64,000 nt of DNA, taken from Zanthoxylum bungeanum (taxonomy: Eukaryota; Streptophyta; Magnoliopsida; Sapindales; Rutaceae). Positions within the stretch are counted from its first letter, which is position 1. Each line of letters opens with the position of its first letter. The stretch lies in the NCBI GenBank assembly GCA_019454045.1, contig SKCR01037592.1:124001-188000 (forward strand). Direction: 5' to 3'. This document shows positions 35,388-48,022 of this stretch, piece after piece. Below the pieces are notes generated by a model. It searched no databases. It was not told the origin of the DNA and saw only the letters and a program-made list of their open reading frames with translations. The position numbers and the translations under genes were made by a program.

Positions 35388-37633
35388 TTATAGCCAGTCA
35401 CTCAAGCATCTAATACCTGAACTATGTACATGTCGCTCAAATTTTGGGTGAGAAATAGCTTTCGTCAGCGGATCTGCCATGTTGTCATCTGATGCGATCT
35501 TCTCGACCTTCACATCGCCACGATGTATGATCTCACGAATCAGATGGAAACGTCGAAGAACATGCTTGGATCGTTGATGAGACCGCGGTTCCTTAGCCTG
35601 CGCTATAGCTCCGTTGTTGTCACAATACAATGGAACAGGCTCAGCTGCTAACGAAACTACTCCTAATCTAATTAGGAATTTTCGGATCCAAACTGCTTCC
35701 TTTGCTGCTTCAGCTGCAGCAATGTACTCCGCTTCTGTTGTTGAATCGGCAACAGTCTCTTGCTTGGAATATTTCCAGCTCACTGCTCCGTTGTTCAAAC
35801 AAAATATATACCCAGATTGCAACTTGGAGTCGTCTTTGTCGGTTTGGAAACTTGCATTGGTATACCAAGTTACCTCAAGTTCTCCATCTCCATAGATTAA
35901 GAAAACATCCTTAGTTCTTCTAAGATATTTTAGGATATTCTTAACCGCCATCCAGTGACCTTCACCTGGATCGGCCTGATAACGACTACACATGCTCAAA
36001 GCATATGAGACATCAGGTCGCGTACATATCATGACATACATGATCGATCCGACTACTGAGGCGAACGGTATCCGACTCATGTTGTCTCTCTCATCTTGAG
36101 TTTTAGGACACATGTCCTTAGATAGATAGACGCAATGTGACAATGGCAACAGTCTTCTCTTGGACTGATCCATGTTGAATCTCTTCAACACTTTGTCAAT
36201 GTACATGCTCTGGGAGAGTCCAAGCAGCTTTCTAGATCTATCCCTGTAGATCTTTATTCCCAGAATAAAGGCTGTTTCTCCCAGATCTTTCATGGAGAAT
36301 TTCAATGAAAACCAAGCTTTCACCGACATTAGCATGGGAATGTCATTGCCTATTAGCAATACATCGTCAACATAAAGGACAATAAAAGTCAGTGCTCTCC
36401 CACTAACCTTCTTGTATACACAAGGATCATCTTCGTTTTGAATGAAATCATATTCTTTTATGATCTCATCAAAACGTTGGTTCCATGACCGCCATGCTTG
36501 CTTCAGTCCATAATGGACCGATTTAACTTACAAACCTTGTTTGCAAGTCTGGACGAGATAAAACCGTCAGGCTGTTGCATATAAACATTCTCCGAAAGGT
36601 TTCCATTAAGGAAAACGGTTTTAACGTCCATCTGCCATATCTCGTAATCGAAATATGTAGTAATTGCAAGCATTATCTGAATGGATTTAATCATGGCAAC
36701 GGGTGAGAAAGTTTCGTTGTAATCAACACCATGTTGTTGACGATATCCTTTCGCTACAAGCCTAGCTTTGTACGTTTGTACGTTGCCATCCATGTCGGTC
36801 TTCTTCTTGAAGACCCATTTGCATCCAATAGGCTTTACGCCTTCTGGTGCATCAACCAATGTCCAAACTTGGTTGGTGTACATGGAATCCATTTCGGACT
36901 TCATGGCCTCTTGCCATAAAGCAGAATCGATACCTTGTATCGCTTCCTCATACGTAGCCGGTTCGTTATCCTCAATGAGATTAATATCTACATGAGGTGA
37001 GATCAGAAACCCATACCCCTCAGGTTGTTTCCTGACTCACTCCGACCTACGCGGTCCTTGTGTAATAGAAGATTGTGGTACAGTCTCATCCCGGATGGAC
37101 TATTCTTGTTCCATTGAGGATTCTATGCCAGGAACAGTATCACTCCGATTTTCATCGAGTTCTACTTTCCTCCCACTAACCACTGCATTTAGGAATTCCT
37201 TTTCAAGGAAAACCGCATGTAGAGCAACAGATACTTTGTTCTCTCGTGGGTGATAGAAGTAATATCCTTTGGTTTCCCTAGGATATCCTACGAATAGGCA
37301 TTTATCCGATTTGGGTTCAAGTTTGGTACCTTCCAAACGTTTGACGTATGCCCAGCATCCCCAAATCTTCAGGAATGAGAAACCCGGTTTCTTTCCTGTC
37401 CATATCTCATATGGTGTCTGTTGTACAGACTTTGACGGAACCTTATTCAAAATAAGAATTGCACTGTTTAATGTATATCCCCAGAAGGAAATAGGTAGCT
37501 CAGTGCGACTCATCATAGACCTAACCATGTCCAACAAAGTTTGGTTTCTCCGTTCAGACACACCATTTAATTGCGGTGTTCCAGGAGGAGTCCACTGTGA
37601 AAGAATACCATATTCTCCGTTCAGACACACCAT
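35388..37633 (-). pseudogene. Nest-4 pol: integrase C-half, reverse transcriptase, RNase H
   Basis: Minus-strand reading from 37633: integrase tail with the third catalytic residue in NGVSERRNQTLLDM, then GKKPGFSFLKIWGC and SDKCLFVGYPRETKG; a TAG at 37100 and a TGA at 37037 lie in the linker; reverse transcriptase from about 36960 (MKSEMDSMYTNQVWTLVDAP); a one-base deletion near 36512 shifts the frame; then YVDD at 36362-36373 and RNase H with VADSTTEAEYIAAAEAA and SRHQRSKHVLRR-like motifs to a TAA at 35388. The stops and the single deletion are its only breaks. Domain order is copia type. The 323-residue RNase H part is the longest open frame of the nested block. Confidence 0.92.
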
Positions 37634-37635
37634 TT
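37546..37635. repeat. Direct 23-bp repeat at the Nest-4 deletion junction
   Basis: The same 23 bases (ending CAGACACACCATTT on the + strand) occur at 37546-37568 and 37613-37635, 67 bp apart. Left of the first copy is integrase sequence, right of the second is gag. The 67-bp unit is therefore a tandem duplication lying exactly at the point where gag was joined to integrase. Confidence 0.9.
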
Positions 37636-38312
37636 TTCTTCACACCTCCAGTCGCATTGGGCACAACCCTCGGCGTCTGAGATGTCGAAGCAAAGTGCGC
37701 CTCGCGCTTGTTGCCCTTAAGCAGCTCCTTTTCAGCTTCCTTGAGAATTGACAACAACTCTCCAAGAGTATCATCAGTGTTCATCAGGTTATAGCTTATG
37801 ATGAACTATTTCCATGTGTCGGGGAGAGATTGCAAGATCATATCTATGGTAATCTCAGCCTCTAAGACAATCCCCATGTTAGCCAGCTCATCTATGTCAG
37901 CAATCATCTGTACCACATGGGATTCAACAGACATGCCTTTTGACAAACGCGTACGGAAGAGCTTCCACACTAACTCATATCTCTGCGACCTTGGGTTAGA
38001 TCGGTGAAGATCGTGCAACCTCACCAACATGTTATAAGGATCCAAGTCCCTGTTCTGTCGACGGAAATGCTGAGTCATGGCAGCAAGTATAATTGACTGA
38101 GCAGTTTCACAATCATCGCTGTGAGTCTTCCAAAGCTCCAGCTTAAGTAGCTCATCAAGTTTGGGCTTAGGCCCAAGAGGTCTCTGTATGGTATATAGCA
38201 GCATCTCGGCTCCAAGGACAATCCTCAGATTCATTTCCCAATTGGCAAAGTTCGTGCCCTTGAAGACATTTTCGCCCATGATAATGTCTCCGACATTTCC
38301 CTTTCCAGTCAT
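37636..38312 (-). pseudogene. Nest-4 gag (3' truncated)
   Basis: Begins at ATG 38312 (MTGKGNVGDIIMGENVFKG) and runs 168 residues to a TAG at 37806, where relatives have Gln. The same frame then continues (TDDTLGELLSILKEAEKELL) to the deletion junction. No zinc knuckle is left. The sequence has the gag character of copia elements: a WEMNLRIVLGAE core, then LPDTWK and the LKEAEKELLKGN coiled segment. After 37635 the frame runs into the duplicated integrase piece out of phase and stops. Confidence 0.88.
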
Positions 38313-40489
38313 CTTGATTACGATAGTCTAACTATCTAATCAACGATATTTGGGTACAGTCTAACTGTTACAAGAAAAATAACAATATATTAGTCCAACT
38401 AATAATATAATTTTGACGAAATAATTAAGAAAGCGCGTAAAGCTAAGTATCTGAATGAAATTGCAAATTCAATACCAGCCTCCCACTATTTTTCGGCGAG
38501 CCTCTAACCCTCTGTCGAGTACTCGGGAAACCCAGTTTCCTAGTGGGCTAGGATCCCGTTAAATAACACACAACCTTGACTTTGGCCAACAAGCTGTATG
38601 ATATTTAACTAGGTAGATCTTGAAGATCAATTGGATCTCATCCAATATCTAGATCCGGTAGGTGGACATCCAAGTCCGAAACATATATGTAATATATATG
38701 CCAATATATCCAATATATTTTCCTAACCTTTTTCCTCTGAATCAACTAAGCCTTGGCTTTGGCACAACAAGCTTAATGATTCCAGTTAAGCGGGACCCAT
38801 TGACGTGGAAAGTTTCGTAATCAATGTCAATGGACAAGAAGTGATCTTGACTTTGGCCAACAAATCACGACTTGGACAAGACACTGATATGGAACAAAAC
38901 TCTCATGATTCAAACACATCCGCAATTGACAAAGGTCTTGACTTTGGCCAACAAACCAATGCCAACTTTGGATCTTGAGTAAGAATCACTCAACGGAAGG
39001 AAAAACGCTTAATATGTTTTGAGAGGTTTTTGCGTAAATTGGCAACCAATTTATTATCTTTGTTAAGGTCATATCATACACCCTTAAGCATGCTTCTAAA
39101 ACATCATAAGGCGCGAAAAGTAAATTAATAACGATATGCATATGGATATTTAAACAGATTGTTCCTAGAACAAATCGCTTCATTTCCTCTCCCCAGCTAG
39201 CACTATTCTACTTCTACCCAATTACATAATACAATAATAGAAACCTCATTAACATTGAGGGGAATTAGGTGAGAAGAGAATACAAAGAGATAATAAGAGA
39301 TAAAGCTGGACACACATGTCCAATTTATAAATTCCAAATTTACAATAATTTCCAAAATTACCCTTTCTCTTCTAATATCCATCTGATATACGCTATTCAT
39401 TCAACACATCCATATATTCATTCATAGCATGCATTACAACCAATCTAATCCAATTAATTAGTCTTTAATTATGTGATCATCCAATGTTCAAACAACGATT
39501 TGATTTTGCGCGAGTCCAACTCGTTTGAGAATAAGTACTCAAAGTACGAATTCTTGAATTATATCGAACTACTCGTTAAATCTAATTTAAGTCGTATTCA
39601 ATACTAATTCTATTATTTAATTCCAAATTAAATACTTACACTTTTTAATGCGCTTTAACGACTTAGATTCCAAATCTAATCTTATCGGGTCTCAAAGCCC
39701 AACTAACATCCAATGTTTGTTTAATTAAAGTCTGATGGGCTTTCAATTGATTTCATTAGGCATGGGCTATGGTCAATATGGGTCAAACCCGATTACCAAG
39801 CCCAAGTAAGGAATCACCCTCATTTTCTATAAAATCAATATCAAGCCCATAAGGCCCAATTAAACTTTAAAGCCCATTTATTACATTTGGACTTAATGGA
39901 ATGATTTAGGCCCAATTTGGATCCAATCCAATTGGGCTAAACCAACTTGGCCCAACCAAGCCCATTATGCCCAAATATACTAATTTCAAGCCCAATTCAA
40001 AATTAAGCCCATTAACCAAATTTTAAAAAATTCCAAATTTTATAACTTAGTTAATTAAAGTGTAATACATCAATTAATTAATAAATCAATATTTCCAAAA
40101 TACAATTTAACCAATTAATTATGTATCTAATTGTCTAACAATTTTGGAATAAAAAATCAAGTCCATACATGCCTTATTGCTCTCGGCAAAGGTAAGGAAT
40201 TTAGTCCAATTTCGTTTTTCAATCCAATCGAATTACAAATTGACATTTCCATTCGTTTCAACTCATCCAATGATCATCAAAACAAAAAATACCAAGAACC
40301 TAGGGTAGTTATCATATTCGGCCAAGCCATAAGGTGGGGTAAATTTTGATCCAATCACAATTTGTTGAAATTGATCCAATCCAACCTCATTTCATCAACA
40401 TACAAGCATACTCAACCATTCAAATTAATCAAATCATGCTCACATGGATTTTCCCCAAATTTTACCCTAATACTTTTCATGCTCATTTT
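38313..40489 (-). other. Nest-4 leader (primer site to gag)
   Basis: About 2.2 kb without a credible gene. Four copies of an 18-bp repeat, CTTGACTTTGGCCAACAA or near, lie at 38575-38592, 38752-38770, 38846-38863 and 38937-38954 on the + strand. A dense cluster of AGCCCA/GGCCCA motifs covers about 39690-40015. The CTCCCACTATTTTTCGGCG block (38480) is shared by all six elements. Confidence 0.75.
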
Positions 40490-40505
40490 AGGCTCAATGA
40501 TACCA
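40490..40505 (-). other. Primer-binding site of Nest-4 (imperfect)
   Basis: The + strand reads AGGCTCAATGATACCA one base before the 5' LTR. TGATACCA is exact for the initiator Met tRNA site, while AA replaces the expected bases before it. Confidence 0.65.
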
Positions 40506-40506
40506 T

Positions 40507-42458
40507 TGTTGGTTTCTATGATTATTCCCAAGATCAAAATGAACAATGAAAACATGAATGAATAACGAAGAAGAGTGGCGGAAACACACTTACATTGATC
40601 GGTTTTGGATGCGTCAAACAACAAAATGAACTCCTCCAAGAGCTCCTAGAATACGGCCAAGGCAGTCCACAATGCTCCAAGCTTTGTTTTGTCCTTCCAA
40701 GCTCTTGTATTAGTTTCCCTATCACCTCTTGATGATTCTTGAAGAGTGCTAGCCCTTTGTGAATTTTTGCAACAAAAACTCACACATTTTTTTCACAAAT
40801 TTTGGCAAAGAAATAAAGAAAAATGGAGAGGAAGAAACCTTCACTGGTTTCGGTAATGGGAGAGAGATGAAAAGCTTGTGTATTTGATTTTCTAATCAAT
40901 TAATTTTGTTTCAAAAACAATAATAAAATATGTACCAAACCTTGGTTGGTATTAGTCAATCAACAAGCTTTTACCTTTTTCAAGATTTGGAGTGTTTTAC
41001 ACTCTTCACCAACAACCTCACCTAAACACATCAAACTAGTGACATGTGATGTGATGGTTGATGTGACATGTGGGCCCCACTCGATTTCGAATGCGAGTGG
41101 GCCCGCAAACACTCCCGGGCTCGGGTTCGCTAATTCCCGAATTAACGAACTTCCGTCGCGACGTAATTTAAATCGAATTTAATTAAATAATTATGCCTAG
41201 TAAAATTACTATTCACATCGTTAACGAATTAATTCTAAATCAACTCGTTTGCCCCAATTAAAATCTAATTTTAATTCCGCGTCGAAATCTAATTCCGAAT
41301 AATATATCGAATATGTTATTTTAATGATTAATTCCAAATTAATCTTTCTCTCTCTTCAAATAGTACTTTATCCAAGATAAAGTCTCTCCGCAATTAATCC
41401 CAGATTAATTTAGCTCGAATCATACGTCATTGGTGAATCTTTAGGAAGCGACCCAAGAGATCCCTGGATATGTTGGCAGTAAATACGGTCGTCGGACTAT
41501 CCGAACACGTACGTACCTCGTACTACGTTTTTACCGATTTACAAGACAAGGTTGGCTTCTAGCAAAGCGCCATGCCTACCCAATTCTCCAGAAATATTCT
41601 TACTGGAATATACGATCTTTATTATGTGTAGTATACCATAGTATTGTGTATTGCGATCCAGTATCATATGTCACGTGCGAGGCCTGGGGTTGGAAAAGTG
41701 TCTTCCCCGTACGAAGTACATATCGGATATCAAGCAACTAGTCTATTTGAATCGGATAATCATGACCTTGTCATATTATCCCGATGGTTGCAACACTATA
41801 GAGAACCAGTTCTGAATCCCTGCATGATCATCATCTCCATATGTCTGAAGTGATACTTCCATCTTGACATCACATCCAATACACTACGATTCTCAATAAA
41901 CCCAGCAGAGGCGTACGCAGAACCTGTTAAAGCCCTGGACGACCAAAACCAAAGTTTAGCGATTGTCGTAAGTACTAGTGATGCAAGTCTCAGGTGAAGA
42001 CCAAATACATCTACCCTGAAGCAGACTCCCATAGACACATATACATACTACCAATGGGATTCCGCGGGGTCTATCCAGAGCGAAGCTGTTTTCCGTACCA
42101 TCGGTAAAACACAACCTCCTATCGCACTTGCATAAGTATCCAATACTTAAATATATGAAAACTATGCCGTTATGCCATCAAAACGCGCACAAGTGCAATA
42201 CTAGTCTATTCCCCATTATCGATGTCCAATCTCGATAATACTACAACTAGGGATATTTAATGATTAAACCTTTATGGATTGATACTGTCTCATATCATCT
42301 CAATCCGGAACTAATCATGTGGACTTTTACCATTTATATATAAAAGTAAATAAGTTACAAAATGGTAAAAGGCAATTTCATTACTACATAGTTAATTTTG
42401 TACAAACACACAATGTCTTTTACAAAACAGTGACGCTATGGTTCATAACTGTCCAACA
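40507..42458 (-). repeat. 5' LTR of Nest-4
   Basis: 1952 bp, TGTTGGTTTCTATG to CTGTCCAACA on the + strand, nearly identical to 33423-35373. The bases after it (ATATA) repeat those before 33423. Confidence 0.9.
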
Positions 42459-45400
42459 ATATAGATCCAAAATGCTTCTATTGCTGCCTCAGATGTAGCA
42501 ATGTTCTGCTCTTCTTGTTTATTCGGCAACAGTATCTTGCTTGGAAGATTTCCAGCTCACTGTTCTGTTATTCAAACTAAATATGTACCCTTATTGCGAC
42601 TTAAAGTCGTCTTTGTCGGTTTGGAAACTTACAGCGGTGAACCTAGTCACCTCAAGTTCTCATTTCCCCATATTTTAAGAACGCATCCTTAGTTCGTCTA
42701 AAATACTTAAGGATGTTCTTAACATCAATCCAGTGACCATCATCTGGATTGGCCTGATTGTGACTGCATATGCTCAAAGCATATGAGACACCAGGTCACG
42801 TACATAACAAAACGTACGAACACTGAGAGAGTGTCAGTAACTTTCTAGATATATCCCAGTAGTTCTTTATTCCTAGAATAAAACCTGCTTCTCTCAGGTA
42901 TTCTATGGAGAATTTCAATGAAAGTCAAGCTTTCACCGATTATTTTATGGGAATGTTATTGCTAAGAAGCAATGCATCATCAACTTATCGAACATTCACT
43001 GTCAGTGCGCTCCTACTAACCTTCTTATATACACAAGAATCATATTCGTTTTGAATGAAATCATATACCATTATGATCTCATCAAAACGTTGGTTCCAAG
43101 AACGCTTTGCTTGCTTCAATCCATAAATGGATCGATTTAACCTGCAAACCTTGTTTGCTTGTTTTTTGGTACGACAAAACCGTCAGGATGTTGATAAACA
43201 TCCTCCAAAAGGTTTTCATTTAAGGAAAGCGATTTTGACGTCCATATGCCATATTTCATAAATGAAATATGTAGCAATAGCAAGCATTATCCAAATGGAT
43301 TTAATCATGGCAACATGTGAAAAAATTTCATCGTCGTTGATGATATACTTTATGTACAAGCCTAGTTGTGTACATTTGTATGTTGCCATCCATGTATGTC
43401 TTACTTGAAGACATATTTAGTACCAATAGGAACAATGTCTTCTGGTACATCAAACAGTGTCCAAACTTAGTTGGTATACATGGAATTCATTTCGGACTTC
43501 ATGGCACTTTTCCATGAAGGAGTCGATACCTTGTATCACTTCCTCATACGTAGTCGGTTCGTCTTCCTCAATAAGATTGACATCTACATGAGGTGAGATC
43601 AGAAACCCATACCTCCCAGGTTGTTTTCTTACTCTCTCCGACCTACGCGGTTCTTGTGTATTCGAATATTATTGGTACAGTTTCATCCCTGATGAACTGT
43701 TGGTGTTCCGTAAGGATTCGGTGCCTAGAACAATATTACTCCAATTTTCATCGAGTTTTACTTTCTTCCCACTTACCACTGCATATAGGAATTCCTCTTA
43801 GGAAAACCGTATGGAGAGCAACAATTACATTGTTCTCTTGTGAGTTGTATAAGTACTATACTTTGGTTTCCCTAGGACAACCTACAAATAGGCACTTATC
43901 CGATTTGGGTTCTAGTTTGGTATCATCTAAACATTTAGCGTATGCCCAGCATTCCCAAATCTTCAGGAATGAGAAACCTAGTTTCTTTCCTGTTCATATC
44001 TAATAAGAAGTCTCTCCAACAGATTTTTATGGAACCTTATTCAAAATAAGTATTGCACTGTTTAATGCGTATCCTCATAAGGAAATTGGTAGCTCATAAT
44101 GACTCTTCATTAACCTTACCATGTCCAACAAAGTTTGGTTTCTTTTATCGGACACACCGTCAAATTGAGGTGTCCCGAGAGGAGTCCACTGTGAAAGAAT
44201 ACCATACTCTTTCAAGTAATCTTGAAACTCATATGTTTAAATATTTTACAATATGGTCCGACCGTAATGTTTTTAATACTTTTACCGGTCTGTTTTCTTA
44301 CTTCATGTTGAAACTCTTAAAGTTTATGACTTGTGTTTCATAAGATACACATTACCGTAATGCGATGCCACATCTGTAAAGGTTACGAAGTGTTCATATC
44401 CACTTCTAGCCTAGTTAGACTTGGGCCCACTTACGTCACTATGAACGAGGGCTAACAGATCGGTGGCACTTGCACTTTTACCAAGTAAATGGTGTTTTAG
44501 GCACTTTGCCTTATAAACTAGATTCGTAGACATCATTTGAATTAGAATCAAATTCGTCCGAGTATCCACTCTTCGAAAGTGTGGATATACGAGTCTTGTT
44601 AATGTTTTCTAGACAACAATGCCACTTTTAAGTCTCATCTAATTAATTCAGTTTGAGCTATTTGTTTGTCATGTTATATGTTTGAGATTCATTTATATTC
44701 TAAATATAAATACTGTTATTCACATCTAATGTGTATATCTCAATATCATCTTTATAAACAAAACACTTAGTGTTCTAGAATATAAAGGTACACCCGCAAC
44801 GGGTTAAACTATATACAAAGATAATGTTTCTAGTCAAACTAGGTACATTATAACAGTTTCCTAATTTAAGTACATGCCCAAAGGGTAGTTCCAAAACTTA
44901 GGTTTCTACGGTTAAAACAACGACTCTCGTCCCGTTTTCGACACATAGGTCAATCTCAACTGAAGCCAGTCTCCTGCTTATCAGCAGATCACACACATCA
45001 GTACATATATTTATGTACCACATCTAGTATCTAAAATCCAATTTTAAAACCAGTATTGCATATGTTTATAACTAACATACCTAAAGCCGGACCCTTATCC
45101 GTCTTCACATCCTTCATGTCTTCCTTGTACATACGATAGTAACGCTTCCAGTGACCCCGTTTGCCACAATTAAGCAGACATCTTGGGATATGTCCTTTGT
45201 CTTCCCAGATGACTGTGACGATTTTGCCTTTGCCCTTTTTCACATCCCTAGAAGTCTTCTGCCAAGCCTAGACCTTCTGGGATGTTGAAGTAAGATGCGC
45301 TTTGCGTTTGTTGCCCTTTTGCAAGCTCTGGCTCTGTCTCATTGAGTATAGCCATTAACTCTCTAAGAGTTTTCTTTTGCAATTAGTACTTCTAAGATCT

Positions 45401-45720
45401 AAGAATAGATCTATGAAGATCCTTCAATTTCAATATCATACTATAAAGATCTAATCCTTAGTTCTGACGAAGAAATTAAGGAGTCATTGCGGTAAGCATA
45501 ACAGATTGAGCACTAAAGTTATCATCACCATGAGTCTTCCAAAGCTCATACTCCACTATTTGCTCAACTGAGGGCTTAGGCCCGAGATGTCACTCTATCA
45601 AATAAAGTAACTTCTTCGCTCCCAGGACTATCCTGAGGTTCTATTCCCAATTTGAAAATTGAAGGCGCTTAAAAACATTTTCACCCAGGATTATATTTTA
45701 AACGCTAATCTTCCTATTAT
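42459..45720 (-). pseudogene. Nest-3 pol and gag, right of Nest-4 (decayed)
   Basis: Resumes the RNase H reading (GCTGCCTCAGATGTAGCAATG on the + strand matches the Nest-4 RNase H), then reverse transcriptase (to about 43540), integrase (to about 44420), pre-integrase and protease (to about 45000), zinc knuckle and gag. The knuckle in the minus frame 45031-45243 reads NCGKRGHWKRYY, with the last Cys replaced by Tyr. Relative to Nest-5, about 170 bp of gag are missing near 45372. Stops and shifts are frequent. Confidence 0.82.
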
Positions 45721-48009
45721 CTTGATTCCAATAGTCCAACTATCTAATCAACGATTTCGGGTACAATCAAATATAATGATTTCTATAGTCTAACTATATA
45801 ATCAACTACTATTGATTAGTTAAATTCAAATATATTGATTACTATAATCCAATTATATAACCAACTATAGATGAAGTAGTTTGAATACAGTCCAACTGTT
45901 CAATTAAAACAACATTTGAATATTAGTCAAACTAATATATATATAAATATTTTAATGATGAAAAATGAAATGAGCGCGTGTTGGCAAGTAGTTAAACGAA
46001 ATTGCAAATTTAATACTTGTCTCCCACTATTTTTCGACGAGCCTCTAACCCTCTGTGGAGTACTCGGGAAACCTAGTTTCCTAGTGGGCTAGGATCCCGT
46101 TAAATAACAAACAACATTGACTTGGCCAACAAGTTGTATGAAACTTAACTAGGTAGATCTCTAAGATCAATTGGATCTCATCCAATTCATAGATCCAGTA
46201 GGTGGACTTCCAAGTCCGAAACATATATCCAATATATGCTAATATATCCAATATATTCCCTAACCTTTTTCCTCGGAATCAATTAAGCCTTGGCTTTGGC
46301 TCAACAAGCTTAATGAAACCAGTCAAGCGTGACCCATTGACAGTGGGAAAACTTCGTAATCGAGGCCGATGAACAAGAAGTGACCTTGACTTTGGCCAAC
46401 AAATCACAATTTGGCCAAGGCGTACGATATGGAAGAAAGCCTTCATGATTCAAACACATCCACGATGGACAAAGGTCTTGACTTTGGCCAAAAAACCAAT
46501 GCCAATCTTGGATCTTGAGAGAGAATCACTCAATGGAAGGAAAATCGCTTAATATAAAATGTGGATTTTTCGCGTAAATTTACAACCAATTTATTATCTT
46601 CAATTAGGTCTCATCATACACCCTTAAGCATGCATTCTAAAAGCATAATAAGGCGCGGTAAAATTTAATAATGATATGCGGATGGATATATAACAAACTT
46701 GTTCCTAGAACAAATCTCTCCATTTCCTCTCTCCCACTAGCACTATTCATACTTCTACCCAATTACATAATACTTCAAAAGAAACCTCATTTACATTGAG
46801 GGGAATAGGTGAGAAGAGAAATACAATGAGAAAAGAGGTAATAGGCTGGACACACAGGTCTAATTTAATAAATTCTAAATTTATTACAATAATTTCCAAA
46901 ATTGCCCTCACCCATCTAATATCCATCTGATATACATTATTCATACATACATCCAATTATTCACACAAAGCATGTTATCAATCAATCTAATCCAATTAAT
47001 TAATCTTTAATTAGTGACCATCCAATGTTCAAACAACGATTTGATTTGCGCAAGTCCAACTCGTTTAAGAATAAATACTCAAAGTACGTATTCTTGAATT
47101 ATATCGAACTATAATTTTCAATCCAATTTAAATTATATTCAATACTAATTCGTATTTAATTCCAAATTAAATAATTACACTTTCAATTGTGCCTTTTAGA
47201 CTTGGATTCCAAATCCAATCTTAACGGGTCTCAAAGGCCTAATTAGTATCCAATACTATTCAATTAAAGTCCAATGGGCTTTCAATTAATTCTTTAGGCA
47301 TGTGCTTTGGCAATTATGGGTCAAACCCAAGATGCCAAGGCCCAATTAGGAATCACCCTATGCCAAAAATCAATATAGGCCCAATTAAAATTTTAAAGGC
47401 CCAATTATCATATTTGGACTTTATGGAAATGGTTTTAGTCCCAATTGGATCCAACCAATTATCCTAAACCAAACTTGGCCCAACCAAGCCCATTAAGCCC
47501 AAATACAACAATTAAATTAATTCATTATTCCAAATTACAAATTAATTCAATTCAAGTGTAATTACCATAATTAATTAATTAATCTAATACTTCCAAAACA
47601 CTAATTAATTTAATTAATCATGCTCATCATTTTCAATTCATGTCCAACACAAATTGAAGCAAAATCAATTCTAAAACATGCTTCAAACTCACGGCAAAGG
47701 CATACAAAAATCATTCAATTTGATTTCAATCTAATTTAAATCAAGATTCAATATTTCTATCATGCCAACAACATATCTAATATGTCAAATTTCAAAAATT
47801 CCCATGAGCTTATTCTAGGGTAATTTTCGGCCATGCTTAGGATTTGGGGATTTTTGATCTAATCAATATTTCACAAATCGAACAATGCATAAATCCAATT
47901 CAACATTATACAAACATAACCCAACAATCAATTTAGGCATTTCATGCTCCAATCACAAAAATCCCAAATTAAAGTTTAGAACCCTAGAAATATAAATCAA
48001 ACTTAGATC
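45721..48009 (-). other. Nest-3 leader (primer site to gag)
   Basis: About 2.3 kb with no gene. Close to gag there is a loose tandem series of TAGTCCAACTATATAATCAAC-like units (about 45727-45935). Further on come the CTCCCACTATTTTTCGACG block, the 18-bp CTTGACTTTGGCCAACAA-type repeats (near 46116, 46285, 46383 and 46477), and many RGCCCA motifs (about 47230-47500). Confidence 0.7.
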
Positions 48010-48021
48010 GCCCTGATACCA
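48010..48021 (-). other. Primer-binding site of Nest-3
   Basis: The + strand GCCCTGATACCA lies one base before the 5' LTR and matches the initiator Met tRNA site at 11 of 12 positions. Confidence 0.8.
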
Positions 48022-48022
48022 T

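Larger units (their letters stand above)
33423..42458 (-). mobile_element. Nest-4: youngest-looking Ty1/copia element, internally deleted
   Basis: 3' LTR 33423-35373, internal 35374-40506, 5' LTR 40507-42458, with ATATA repeated on both sides (33418-33422, 42459-42463). The LTRs differ at about 6 of the first 240 positions, fewer than in the other pairs I compared. Gag and the integrase-to-RNase H part are long open pieces, but everything between gag and the middle of integrase is gone. Without protease and two integrase catalytic residues it could not move by itself. Confidence 0.92.

Noticed and set aside
37269..37751. 160-residue + strand open frame
   Set aside because: Antisense to the well-recognised Nest-4 integrase and gag frames.
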